In this document: in pieces, positions 50,239 through 59,077 of the stretch
How the letters are laid out: every line of letters begins with the position of its first letter
How positions within the stretch are numbered: position 1 is the stretch's first letter
Assembly (NCBI RefSeq): GCF_003610495.1
Contig: NZ_RAPK01000011.1
Location: 62,001-126,000 of the forward strand
DNA length: 64,000 bases
Source of the DNA: Sinobaca qinghaiensis
Lineage (GTDB): Bacteria; Bacillota; Bacilli; Bacillales; Marinococcaceae
Reading direction: 5' to 3'
Translations under genes and position numbers: made by a program
The notes under the pieces: model-generated
Told to the model about the DNA's origin: nothing
What the model saw: only the letters and a program-made list of their open reading frames with translations
Databases searched by the model: none

Positions 50239-51111
50239 CTACGCTTTATGATCTGCCTTGTTTTTTAAAAAAGTGTGCTCCAGATAGGCCGCTACTCCGT
50301 CTTCGTCACAGGTGAATTCAGTGACTTCATCGGTAATCGCCTTTATATCATCGGCTGCGTTCTGCATAGCTACAGCATGATGAACATATTCAAACATCGG
50401 GAGGTCATTGTGACTGTCTCCTACTGCCAGCGTATCTTCCTGGGAAAGGTTGTACCGCTCCACCATTTCTTTTATACCGCTCGCTTTATTAATGCCGGCA
50501 GACATCACTTCCACGTTATGCGAGGAAGAAGTCGACGTTGTAAAGCTGGTGTGTTCTTTTAAACGCTCCAACTCTGCTTTCCATTCATCTATATGCCCGG
50601 TCGTTCTGGAAAAGAAGTAAAATTTGGAATAGCCGGCCTGTTCCGGCAGCGTTTCCGTCCAGACAATATCCTGCCGGACCGCCTGCTTTCGGGATAGCCA
50701 TTCATTTATTTCCACTTCCGCAGGCTTTGGATCCTCCACTGCTCTTTCGATAAACGCCTGATCCTCCGCCATCATAATGCGCGGGGCATTGTAAGGAAAC
50801 AGTTCGTAGTAGACTTCCTTTTTTCTGGCTTCTGCAATAATCGTTTCGACCAGGTCCAGCGGCAGCGAATGCTCAAAGAGGATCTCATCGTTAATATGGC
50901 CTTCCATGCCGTTGGAAGCAACGATTCCATCTACTTCAAATCCCTCCGGCACAAGGGACTTTACTTCCATCGCCGATCTGCCTGTTGCTATAAATACATA
51001 CAGCCCCTGGCTCCGGAGCCGGTCAATTACCTTTTTGATCGTGAGGCTGACTTTATTCTGGCTGTCGAGCACCGTTCCATCCATATCCAGAAAGATTGCT
51101 TTTGTTTTCAT
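50239..51111 (-). CDS. Cof-type HAD hydrolase
   Basis: A 290-residue HAD phosphatase. Motif I FLDMDGTVLDSQ, motif II threonine in IATGRSAMEV, motif III lysine near GINKASGIKEMVERY, and motif IV AVGDSHNDLPMFEY are intact. It is a paralogue in function, not a close copy, of the protein at 26071. ATG 51111 is preceded by AGGAGTGG and gives the typical MKTKAIFLDMDG start; a longer frame begins at 51159 without a ribosome site. Substrate unknown; family members act on sugar phosphates or nucleotides. A zinc-ribbon membrane protein frame follows 33 bp downstream. Confidence 0.9.
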   Translation of the reverse strand: MKTKAIFLDMDGTVLDSQNKVSLTIKKVIDRLRSQGLYVFIATGRSAMEVKSLVPEGFEVDGIVASNGMEGHINDEILFEHSLPLDLVETIIAEARKKEVYYELFPYNAPRIMMAEDQAFIERAVEDPKPAEVEINEWLSRKQAVRQDIVWTETLPEQAGYSKFYFFSRTTGHIDEWKAELERLKEHTSFTTSTSSSHNVEVMSAGINKASGIKEMVERYNLSQEDTLAVGDSHNDLPMFEYVHHAVAMQNAADDIKAITDEVTEFTCDEDGVAAYLEHTFLKNKADHKA

Positions 51112-51330
51112 TTCTTTTCCACTCCTATTGATTTCTTTTTCTATCCTTTTTAATCCCATCTTTATCAGTATAACAAAGAAACAAGGGCGTATTTGTTTCT
51201 ATTCCCTCAGGCAGTATATCTAACCCGCTGCGATGCCATGAATTTCCAATAGGAGTTTGTAGAGTCCTCCGGCTATCTGTAGTACACTCATTTATAGACA
51301 AATGAAGTTTTTCCAAAGGAGCGCTCTGTA

Positions 51331-53142
51331 TTGAATGAGTACGGCAGTTATATATTTAAAAAAGGCCATCCCTTTTCCTCTTATTTTCTGGAAGGGACGA
51401 TATTTCCCGTAACAGAAAACCTGTATCCTTTTTATTCGGCATCGAGCTATTCTGAGAACGTTTTTCCCCAATCTGTCGTCTCCGGCGATCCCACATCAAG
51501 CGGCATGATTCTCTGGACGAGAATTGATCCTTCTTATATAGAAGGAGCTTCAAATAAAAAAGTCAACACGGAGGCTGAAACGTGGAAAACCGATCCATCC
51601 CACTTAACCGACAGCGCAGCGGAGGATGTATTTGTCCTGGTCGAGATTGCACAAACAGACGACTTTTCTGTTCCGGTGCTGCGGGCACTCGCTCCGGTCT
51701 GGAGCGAGCATGATTATGTGGTCCGGATAGACACGGATACATATCTGGAAGCAGACAGCACCTATTGCTACCGGTTTATAACAAAAAATGGGTGGACCAG
51801 TCCGGTTGGACGCTGTCGGACGCTTCCCGGGGCGGAGGAAGAAATAAAAGAGGTTTCCATCGGTCATGTCTCCTGCCAGGATTACACGAATGGACACTTT
51901 ACGGCTTTTACCCACCTGGCGGCAGAAGACATTGCCTTTTTTATACACCTGGGCGATTATGTATACGAAGTTACGGGCAACGCCGATTACCAGGCTCCGG
52001 ATAACTTTCGTGAGGTTGACCTGCCAAGCGGCAGCCCTACCGCGTATACGCTGGAAGACTATAGACAGCTCTACAAAACGTACCGTACCGATTTTCACCT
52101 GCAGCGTCTTCATGAACGGCACGCCATGGTAGCCGTGTGGGATGACCATGAATACGCAAATGACACCTACTATCCGGGTGTCGCTCCGGATGATGACCTG
52201 GAGCCGAATATGGAACGCCGTTCTTTTGCAAACCAGGCCTGGTTTGAGCACATGCCCTGCCGGTTTACGTACCAGACAGAGGATGGTGCCGAAAGTACGC
52301 TCGCCGTATACCGTCATATAGAAATTGGCAGCCTGGCCGGCATCTATATGATGGATGAGCGTTTGTACCGGGACTCCTTTCCATGCGGAAACGAACCGGC
52401 CGACCGCTACTTTACAGACGGCTGCGCAGAGAGGGAAAGCAGTGAACGGTCCATGCTCGGCTCCCGGCAGCGGGAGTGGCTTCTCGATAAGCTTGCCTCT
52501 TCGAAAAGCAAATGGAATATCTGGGGGAATCAGGTTCAGGTAACGCAGCTGAAATTTCTCGGCCGTTTCATTAACCTGGATTCCTGGGACGGATTTCCCT
52601 ATGAACGGAATACGATTGCCCGCGCCATCGCAAACCACCAGGTTCCCAACTTTATTGCGCTGACAGGAGATTTTCATACATTTGAAGCGTCCCATATTCA
52701 GGAACATTACCGCAGCGGAAAAAGCAAACCGATCGGCGTTGAATTTATGGTTGGACCGATCAGCTCCAATCACTTGATCGAAACCACCAAAAACTACGCC
52801 GATCATCTGCTCGAAAGAGTGCCGCTTCCTATAAAAGAAACAACGGATGCTGTTGAATCCTACGTCCCCTCTGTGATTAAAGAGGGTCTTAAACTACCGG
52901 TCACGCGATTATTTACGGAATTTCAGAATATTATTAAAGTAGAAAACCCATGGATTCAGCTTTTCGACAGTACGTCCCACGGCTATGCCGTACTGACCCT
53001 GTCTGAGACGAAAGCCGACTGGAAAGCCTATGCGGTGGACACGATTGAAGAACTCGAATCCCCGAAATCGCTCCTGCTTCACTGTGAAGTACCGGAAGGC
53101 GAATCGGTTATACGCGTATTAAAGAAAAACACCTATTTTTAA
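51331..53142 (+). CDS. PhoD-like alkaline phosphatase/phosphodiesterase without export signal
   Basis: A 603-residue PhoD-family metallo-phosphoesterase. Residues ~45-160 are the N-terminal beta domain (FPQSVVSGDPTSSGMILWTRI) and the catalytic domain has IHLGDYVYEV, VWDDHEYAND and ALTGDFHTFEASH, with metal ligands. PhoD proteins normally carry a twin-arginine signal peptide; here the chain starts MNEYGSYIFKKGHPFSSYF and I see no RR motif and no hydrophobic segment, so it should stay inside the cell. TTG 51331 lies nine bases after AAAGGAG and is taken as the start. Substrate could be phosphodiesters or teichoic-acid fragments. Confidence 0.9.
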   Translation: MNEYGSYIFKKGHPFSSYFLEGTIFPVTENLYPFYSASSYSENVFPQSVVSGDPTSSGMILWTRIDPSYIEGASNKKVNTEAETWKTDPSHLTDSAAEDVFVLVEIAQTDDFSVPVLRALAPVWSEHDYVVRIDTDTYLEADSTYCYRFITKNGWTSPVGRCRTLPGAEEEIKEVSIGHVSCQDYTNGHFTAFTHLAAEDIAFFIHLGDYVYEVTGNADYQAPDNFREVDLPSGSPTAYTLEDYRQLYKTYRTDFHLQRLHERHAMVAVWDDHEYANDTYYPGVAPDDDLEPNMERRSFANQAWFEHMPCRFTYQTEDGAESTLAVYRHIEIGSLAGIYMMDERLYRDSFPCGNEPADRYFTDGCAERESSERSMLGSRQREWLLDKLASSKSKWNIWGNQVQVTQLKFLGRFINLDSWDGFPYERNTIARAIANHQVPNFIALTGDFHTFEASHIQEHYRSGKSKPIGVEFMVGPISSNHLIETTKNYADHLLERVPLPIKETTDAVESYVPSVIKEGLKLPVTRLFTEFQNIIKVENPWIQLFDSTSHGYAVLTLSETKADWKAYAVDTIEELESPKSLLLHCEVPEGESVIRVLKKNTYF

Positions 53143-53156
53143 AAATAGAACATAAG

Positions 53157-53195
53157 AAAAGGAGCTGTCCTTAAAAGGGCAGTTCCTTTTTATAA
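53157..53195 (+). terminator. Intrinsic terminator of the PhoD-like gene
   Basis: AAAAGGAGCTGTCCTT pairs with AAGGGCAGTTCCTTTT, followed by T residues. Confidence 0.8.
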
Positions 53196-53245
53196 TTATA
53201 TGTGTGTACTTCCATCATGGCGCCGCTGGTTGAAACCTCTCCCTT

Positions 53246-53743
53246 TTATTCATTTTCACTACACTCTAAAATATTTAAACCCTCGGATGCTTCTGGTGCT
53301 TCAAAAAAGGTAGTAACATGAATAAACACCGCTTCCGTATCAAAATCTGCTCTTTCAGGCTGTTCGTTCCGCCTTTGTGCAATCTGACGCAGGCACTGTT
53401 CATTCGTTACGTTAAGGAACATCAGCTGATGATCGGCATGGACATCTGATGCCATCTCCAAAAACCACTTTCGCTGCTTTTGCGTATTAGCTGGAAAATC
53501 CATTACTACATTTGTACCGACATTTAATATATTTTGGACATGTTTTTTCACTAACGGTTTGATCAGCATCGAAAATTTTAGATAATCCTCAAATACTTCA
53601 ATTTGATTTGGATAAAGAGAAGTGAGCCATTCATCCTCAGACAACAGGACCGCTTGTTTATCTATGGCCAGTTGTTTTGATTTCGTTGATTTACCCGCCC
53701 CCATTTTCCCACAGAAAAAGTACAGCGTCCCTGATTGTTTCAT
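53246..53743 (-). CDS. P-loop kinase/AAA-type ATPase (165 aa)
   Basis: A small nucleotide-binding protein. Walker A is FFCGKMGAGKSTKSKQLA (residues ~9-26). VVMDFPANTQKQRKWF carries the Walker B-like aspartate, and LNVTNEQCLRQIAQRRNEQPE with several arginines looks like the lid region of gluconate-kinase or zeta-toxin-like small-molecule kinases. The phosphate acceptor is unknown. No antitoxin-like gene is adjacent. Start ATG follows AGGAGGTTCAAAAGA. A second, unrelated P-loop kinase lies at 60482. Confidence 0.8.
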   Translation of the reverse strand: MKQSGTLYFFCGKMGAGKSTKSKQLAIDKQAVLLSEDEWLTSLYPNQIEVFEDYLKFSMLIKPLVKKHVQNILNVGTNVVMDFPANTQKQRKWFLEMASDVHADHQLMFLNVTNEQCLRQIAQRRNEQPERADFDTEAVFIHVTTFFEAPEASEGLNILECSENE

Positions 53744-53777
53744 TCTTTTGAACCTCCTGGCCTATTTTACTGGCGTT

Positions 53778-55835
53778 TTACTGGCGGTATCGCACATCCT
53801 CTATTACCGCCACACCGTCCGTTCCTATCCGCAGAAGAACATGGCTGATTTCTCCTTCTGGTGCGGGATACGAATCAATTCCAAATTCTGTCCCATTCCA
53901 GCTATTAACTCTGCCGCGAAAAGAAGGAGATCCTGCTTCTTCTTTATCTGCTTTGATATCCAACAGCCGATAACTGTCATTTTCTGTTTCCTCCAATTGG
54001 GCGTGAACATAACTCCCTGACGGAAAGTTTTCCTCGTACGTACCGTCATAAATATTTATATAAGCTTGATTTTCTGCCTCTTCATACCCTGGACCGTAGT
54101 CTTCCACCTCCAGCCAGAGTACCTCTCCGTTTTGTAAGACCATTTCTTTTTGAACGGCTGGAATCAGCAGAATCACGGCAGCAAGCAGCACCGCAGCAGC
54201 CGGCAGTTTCCCTAAGCGCAGCGGTGCTTCTTTTAAAAGAGGCTGCTTTTTCTTTTCCAGTATATACGCAGTGAGGAGAAATCCCACTCCGAGAAGAAAA
54301 AGAGTAAATGCCAGATGAACATACGTCCAGAAAAGATCAACATACTGGGTAAAAAGAAAAACGAACCAGAGTACAGCCGTGATGGTGACAGCGATGCTGT
54401 CTTTTTGCCGCACCTGAACATAGAGCAGGCCGGTAAGCAGCAAAAAGTAGCCGAACAGATAGCTCCAGTAGAGAAGCTCCGTCTCTATTACGGTATAAGG
54501 AAGCTGAAACAAAAGCATCAGAGCCGCAAGGTATCCGAGCAGATAAAGCAGTCGAATGGAAAGCCGCCAATATGCTTCTGCAGCAATCAGGATATTCAGG
54601 CCGGCAGCCGTCCAGACCACGGCATGTGTGTTCTCCACTAACAGGAAAAGCCAGGTAAGCAGGGCTGCGTTGGCTAATCCATATACAACGATCCGGTAAA
54701 AAGGACGATCATCACGCATCCAAATCCATCCGGTTAACGCAAGCAGAGGAAGCATCTGCCAGACAGCCGCGTCTGCACTCAAAACCACTAGTTGAATCAT
54801 ACTGAAAAATACGATGGCCTGTGCAAAAGAGGAATCAAGTTTTCTTTTCCACAGCACAAAACTGAACAGGACCAGAATGCTCACAAACAGCACAGCAGGC
54901 AGCGCCTCAAATAAAAACAGGCCGACAAAACCACTGAAGGCGCCTGCCGCTATTAACGCTCCAACTAAAGTCACTGTATGCAGAAAAAATAATTTAGACT
55001 GCATGCTCCGGCCGCGTTTTGCAAACGAAGAAATGAGTTTCACACTGCCGTAGACAGCCCCGGCAGCAAAGAGAAAAATAATAATAAAAACGGCTCCGCT
55101 GTAGATATCCATCATCGTAATAAACAGAAACTGAAAAGCGTACAGGCCCGTAAATACAATCGTTATTTTAAGCGTAGCAGGTCTGCGGCGCACCGCATAA
55201 AAGGACACTGCGAGAATGGCAAGATACGCTGTACCTGCGAACACCTCCACTTCCGGAAGCACGTAACGCACCGCACCGCAGAATGGAAACCAAAGAACAG
55301 CAGTAAACCAGGCATGCTGCAGCAAAACATCTTTCCCTTTTCTTAGACTCCACCAGTAGATAGATGCGTTGACAGCCGACGCTGCTAACAGACCTATCAG
55401 CGTGCCCGCTTCCGGCCAGTTATAATACACCGGGAAAATAATGGTCCAGAGAAGCGTCTGAAACAGCAGAAATCGAAGTACGAGCAGGGATCGCATTTTT
55501 ACTTGAAGCGTCACGACCATTACGGGAAGCAGCCAGAAGAACAGCAGCCACCAGCTTTCTGCCTGGGAATGGTAAATGGTCCCTATCAGTGCAATAGCAG
55601 GACCTAGGCAGATATATCCCGCCAACAAGCTCAATCCACTGAAGAAAGAAAACTTTTTCCGGCAGAGATAGGCCAGCACGAAAAGCAGTAAAAGAAAACC
55701 AAATACAACACCTGCCTGCTCCACCCGATCAAATAAATGCCACCAGCTCTCCATATAAACCAAAGCCGCAGCAATAAGCAAAGCCATGCCTAACACGTAC
55801 GTCCATTGAACCATTCCAGCTTCCCTCGTTCTCAT
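53778..55835 (-). CDS. Large polytopic membrane protein (DUF2157/GDYXXLXY-like)
   Basis: A 685-residue protein with about 18 hydrophobic helices up to residue ~570 and a hydrophilic C-terminal domain (about 575-685, VLWLEVEDYGPGYEEAENQ to EDVRYRQ), which should face outward. The plan, a DUF2157-like array of helices followed by a GDYXXLXY-type domain, is known in bacteria but has no proven function. The exact GDYxxLxY motif is not intact here. ATG at 55835 has GGAGAGGAAG upstream; ATG seven codons later is possible. The P-loop kinase gene follows 34 bp downstream on the same strand. Confidence 0.7.
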   Translation of the reverse strand: MRTREAGMVQWTYVLGMALLIAAALVYMESWWHLFDRVEQAGVVFGFLLLLFVLAYLCRKKFSFFSGLSLLAGYICLGPAIALIGTIYHSQAESWWLLFFWLLPVMVVTLQVKMRSLLVLRFLLFQTLLWTIIFPVYYNWPEAGTLIGLLAASAVNASIYWWSLRKGKDVLLQHAWFTAVLWFPFCGAVRYVLPEVEVFAGTAYLAILAVSFYAVRRRPATLKITIVFTGLYAFQFLFITMMDIYSGAVFIIIFLFAAGAVYGSVKLISSFAKRGRSMQSKLFFLHTVTLVGALIAAGAFSGFVGLFLFEALPAVLFVSILVLFSFVLWKRKLDSSFAQAIVFFSMIQLVVLSADAAVWQMLPLLALTGWIWMRDDRPFYRIVVYGLANAALLTWLFLLVENTHAVVWTAAGLNILIAAEAYWRLSIRLLYLLGYLAALMLLFQLPYTVIETELLYWSYLFGYFLLLTGLLYVQVRQKDSIAVTITAVLWFVFLFTQYVDLFWTYVHLAFTLFLLGVGFLLTAYILEKKKQPLLKEAPLRLGKLPAAAVLLAAVILLIPAVQKEMVLQNGEVLWLEVEDYGPGYEEAENQAYINIYDGTYEENFPSGSYVHAQLEETENDSYRLLDIKADKEEAGSPSFRGRVNSWNGTEFGIDSYPAPEGEISHVLLRIGTDGVAVIEDVRYRQ

Positions 55836-55940
55836 CGCAGCTTCCTCTCCACCCTGTCCAGTGTGTAAGTCCTTCCTTTTTATAATTGCATTCGTGATGT
55901 CTTAGGATATGTTTATTATACTTCAGCATTTCTTTTATTG

Positions 55941-55973
55941 GATAATTTTTGAAATTATTTTTTAAAAATTATC
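55941..55973 (-). terminator. AT-rich inverted repeat at the end of the hydrolase gene
   Basis: GATAATTTTT and AAAAATTATC form a perfect 10-bp inverted repeat overlapping the stop codon of the hydrolase gene. It is very AT-rich, so its strength as terminator is doubtful. Confidence 0.4.
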
Positions 55974-56895
55974 ATTTCGAATTATTATTCAGCATAAACT
56001 CTTTTAACACGGCAGCCAGTCTATCCTCAGCTTCCAAAGCCAGGCTGTGGCCGCACTCTTCAAATAACTCGGCGCGCTCCACGTTTTCTGCCGCATGCTG
56101 CATTTGTCCTTCCACCAGTTCCCCAAAAAATTCAGGAGCACCAATAGTAAGAATGCGCAGATCCAGCTTCTTTTTTAAGAGGGTTTCATTAATTTCTGCA
56201 TTCTTAAGACCGGCCCGGTATGTTTCCAAACAACCTCTCAGTCCGCCCGGCGCCGACAGCTTTGCAATCCATTCATCAAGTGCCTCATTCGTAATAGCAT
56301 TAGGGTTCCACGTTTCCTGCTTGATCCAGAACTCCCAGAATTCACGCTCATGTCCGCTGATCAGCATCTCGGGAATATGGGGAATCCAAAAGAATGGGAT
56401 ATGCCAGAGCCATACGCCTTTCAAGTTATATTGAGCGGAGACATTTTCCGGCGTGAAGTTCGACCATTCTTCCAGCCCCTGTCCGGATAGAAGCATTTCG
56501 GCAAAACACAGTGCCTTTACACGTTCTGGATAACTTGCTGCCAATGCGTAGGCAAATTCTGCTCCGCGGTCTTCCCCGTGCAGGTAAAACTGCTCATGTC
56601 CCAGGCCTGTCATGAGTTCTGCCATATCTTTTGCATTCGTTAACGAGTCGTACCCTTCCTCTGCCGGCGGCTTGTCCGTATCGCCAAACCCGCGGAGGTC
56701 CGGAGCTACTACCGTAAAATGTTCTGTTAATAAAGGAAAAAGTTTATACCAGTAATAGTGGGTTTTCGGTGTCCCATGAAGCAGCAGCAGCGGCTCTCCC
56801 TTTCCTGCCGTGATATAGTGCATTCGAATTCCATTAACTCTTGCTCTGCCATGCTTTACAGGGTGTCCATTATGATCATACATTTCAGCCATCTT
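55972..56895 (-). CDS. Alpha/beta hydrolase of the dehalogenase/epoxide hydrolase type
   Basis: A 307-residue alpha/beta hydrolase. The oxyanion motif is LLHGTPKTHYYW (about 38-49), the nucleophile is Asp108 in YLHGEDRGAEFA, and the catalytic histidine is in EECGHSLALEAED. An aspartate nucleophile and the GxDRG turn are typical of fluoroacetate/haloacetate dehalogenases and epoxide hydrolases, not of esterases. The substrate cannot be decided by eye. ATG 56895 follows AATAAGGAG. The promoter region carries a TATAAT and a cre-like site, so catabolite control is likely. Confidence 0.88.
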   Translation of the reverse strand, partial: KMAEMYDHNGHPVKHGRARVNGIRMHYITAGKGEPLLLLHGTPKTHYYWYKLFPLLTEHFTVVAPDLRGFGDTDKPPAEEGYDSLTNAKDMAELMTGLGHEQFYLHGEDRGAEFAYALAASYPERVKALCFAEMLLSGQGLEEWSNFTPENVSAQYNLKGVWLWHIPFFWIPHIPEMLISGHEREFWEFWIKQETWNPNAITNEALDEWIAKLSAPGGLRGCLETYRAGLKNAEINETLLKKKLDLRILTIGAPEFFGELVEGQMQHAAENVERAELFEECGHSLALEAEDRLAAVLKEFMLNNNSK

Positions 56896-56926
56896 ATTCA
56901 GCTCCTTATTCTGTTTTTTCAGCGGC

Positions 56927-56953
56927 ATTATAAATTAAAGATAACGCTTTCAA
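56927..56953 (-). promoter_or_regulatory. Promoter and cre-like site of the hydrolase gene
   Basis: On the minus strand TTGAAA (56953-56948) and TATAAT (56932-56927) are separated by 15 bp. TGAAAGCGTTATCT (56952-56939) overlaps the -35 and matches the cre consensus except for the last base. Confidence 0.6.
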
Positions 56954-57011
56954 AAAAAGATAATTTAACCGCTCTTCTTTTTAGTATAAGGGCTTTTAAA
57001 AATGCTGCCTA

Positions 57012-57042
57012 TAAAAAAAGCGCCTTCCGTATTGGAAAGCGC
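57012..57042 (-). terminator. Intrinsic terminator of the DUF2254 gene
   Basis: GCGCTTTCC-AATAC-GGAAGGCGC followed by seven T residues on the minus strand. Confidence 0.92.
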
Positions 57043-57049
57043 TGCTGTT

Positions 57050-58345
57050 TTACGTGGTTTTCGTACGTTCCCGATCCAGGGCGTTCTCTTTTTCCTGCAC
57101 GCGCTCCTGCCAGTATTCTTTATCCCAGTCGGCAAGCTGTTCTTCAGCTACCGCGTCTTCCATATAGCGGGAAAAGGAAGTCACTTCCTGAAGCACACGA
57201 TGGTTTCCTGTTTTTATGAGCATCGTCAACGCTTCTACACACGCCCCCATAACAGAAATATCGTTCTGGCCGTACAGTCTGATCTGGTAAAAGCTTTTGT
57301 ACAAATATTCTTTATAAGGCTTTACGGGCATCACTAGACGCAGCTGCCCTTCATCATCCGTAAAATACTGATCGTTCGTGTGGACATGGCTTAGTTCGGA
57401 TAATAATGCCCCAATACGATTGATACAATTTGCCGCTGTATGGGGATCATTTATGGCCGGCGAAATCGCCCGCAGCGCAATTTCTACAATTTTCTGCATC
57501 GAAAACTCGATATCCTGATCATTGCTTCTTTCTTCTCCCACTAATAGAAAACTTCTTAATTTCTCAGGCGGAATATCATGCTTTGACCAGCATCGGAACA
57601 GAGCCTCTCCGCGGTGCACATAATCGCCAACATGAAACAGGCTCTCGAACACGCCTTCCTGATGTTTCGCCCAGTAGATCAGCTCTTTCATTTTGACCAT
57701 GTTCGTATAGCCTGAGCGTTCAGCGTAAATGATCGTTTCTTCTCCCTTACGGAAATCGCTGTTCCATTCGCTAAAGCCATCTATCCCTTTATACGTGTAC
57801 GTCTCTGCGATGACTTTAGAAGCATCGGAGCGGATATGGCTAATTAGATGATTGACCTGCAGCCACTGGGTGGAGTGGTATATAAAGACAATAAAAAAAG
57901 CCAGACAGCATAGTGCAACCAGGACGGTAAGCATCGGCATAAGAATCTGGTTGTTGCCTTCGCTCGAGAAAAGCAGCATGTTCACGAGAGTAAACAGAAC
58001 GCCGAATGTAAAAACGCCGAGCGTATGCTGTGTAGTTGGACTCTTCATGAAGTCCTGCAGAGCCCGTGGCGTAAACTGGGTGGAATATGTCGTCAGTACG
58101 ACCATAATTGATGAAAAGCTGATCGTCGTCAGCGTCAGTAATGCTGTTACCAGGGCACTGTACATTGAAGTCGCTGTATTATCCGTAACCAAAAGCATGG
58201 CTGGAACATTGTTATAAATCGGCCGAAGCACCTGCTGATCCATAATAGAAGCTCCAATGACGATAATTAAGCTGAGTACGGCGTAGCACCCCGGGATAAA
58301 CCAAAATTTATCCCTGATTTGTATGTACCATCTCTGGTGCTTCAT
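57050..58345 (-). CDS. DUF2254-family membrane protein
   Basis: A 431-residue protein. Four membrane helices occupy residues ~10-160 (FIPGCYAVLSLIIVIGASI, LVTALLTLTTISFSSIMVVLT, HTLGVFTFGVLFTLVNMLLF, and a fourth near 135-155), with the conserved STQFTPRALQDF motif after the second. The rest is a soluble domain with ALRAISPAINDPHTAANCINRIGALL, the most conserved DUF2254 stretch. Function is unknown for the family. ATG 58345 follows AAGAGGAGGGAAGTC; a longer frame upstream has no ribosome site. Confidence 0.87.
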   Translation of the reverse strand: MKHQRWYIQIRDKFWFIPGCYAVLSLIIVIGASIMDQQVLRPIYNNVPAMLLVTDNTATSMYSALVTALLTLTTISFSSIMVVLTTYSTQFTPRALQDFMKSPTTQHTLGVFTFGVLFTLVNMLLFSSEGNNQILMPMLTVLVALCCLAFFIVFIYHSTQWLQVNHLISHIRSDASKVIAETYTYKGIDGFSEWNSDFRKGEETIIYAERSGYTNMVKMKELIYWAKHQEGVFESLFHVGDYVHRGEALFRCWSKHDIPPEKLRSFLLVGEERSNDQDIEFSMQKIVEIALRAISPAINDPHTAANCINRIGALLSELSHVHTNDQYFTDDEGQLRLVMPVKPYKEYLYKSFYQIRLYGQNDISVMGACVEALTMLIKTGNHRVLQEVTSFSRYMEDAVAEEQLADWDKEYWQERVQEKENALDRERTKTT

Positions 58346-58561
58346 GACTTCCCTCCTCTTTCTAACGTGCAATCCGTCTATTGTAAAGGAAATCATTCAG
58401 CAATGCATTGGGTTTACCTTATAAAAATATTTTGTATAACCATTAGTTTCATGTATTCTTACAAAGTGAATTTTTTTCAAAGTAAATATATGTTAATTTA
58501 ATACATATACTTTCTTAAATTATAGATAAAAATCATCATTAATAAGAAAGCGGGGACGACA

Positions 58562-59071
58562 ATGACTATAAGATTTTTGGATATAAACGATGTTTATGAT
58601 TTTCGTGAGCTGCGAATAAAAGGATTGCAGACCGACCCAACAGCCTTTGGTTCTACATATGATAGAGAAATTAACCTGCCTTTGGAAAAATTCGAAGAAC
58701 GTTTGAAGCATTCACCGAACCAATTTACGGTAGGTTGTTTTCACAGAAATAAATTGATTTGCAGCGCTTCTTTTATAAGGCATTCTGCTGATAAATTCAA
58801 ACATAAGGGGATGATAGTAGCTGTATATTGTGAGGAAGAATACAGAGGCTCCGGCGCGGCTAAGAAAACTATTCAATTTCTACTAACAAATGCTAAAAAG
58901 CTTCCTGGTTTGGAAATACTACATATAACCGTTGTGTCTGACAATATAAGAGCCAAACACTTTTATACGAATATTGGTTTTCAAAAGTACGGACAGGAGC
59001 CTCGAGCTTTATTTTATAAGAACCGTTACTATGATGAAGATTTGATGTATCTGGAGATACAGAAAGGATAA
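58562..59071 (+). CDS. GNAT-family N-acetyltransferase
   Basis: A 169-residue GNAT enzyme. It begins MTIRFLDINDVYDFRELRIKGLQTDPTAFGSTYDRE, a common start among GNAT proteins related to RimI/YhhY, and the acetyl-CoA site is GMIVAVYCEEEYRGSGAAKKTIQFLL. A C-terminal LHITVVSDNIRAKHFYTNIGFQKYG is the usual beta-bulge region. Acceptor unknown. AAAGCGGGG precedes the ATG. A methyltransferase gene starts 6 bp after its stop, so the two are co-transcribed. The coding region is more AT-rich than most of the window. Confidence 0.88.
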   Translation: MTIRFLDINDVYDFRELRIKGLQTDPTAFGSTYDREINLPLEKFEERLKHSPNQFTVGCFHRNKLICSASFIRHSADKFKHKGMIVAVYCEEEYRGSGAAKKTIQFLLTNAKKLPGLEILHITVVSDNIRAKHFYTNIGFQKYGQEPRALFYKNRYYDEDLMYLEIQKG

Positions 59072-59077
59072 CTTATT

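Noticed and set aside
50204-50241. Programmed frameshift from the HAD gene into the zinc-ribbon frame
   Set aside because: No slippery heptamer or stimulatory hairpin is visible at the end of the HAD gene; an ATT start is the simpler reading.
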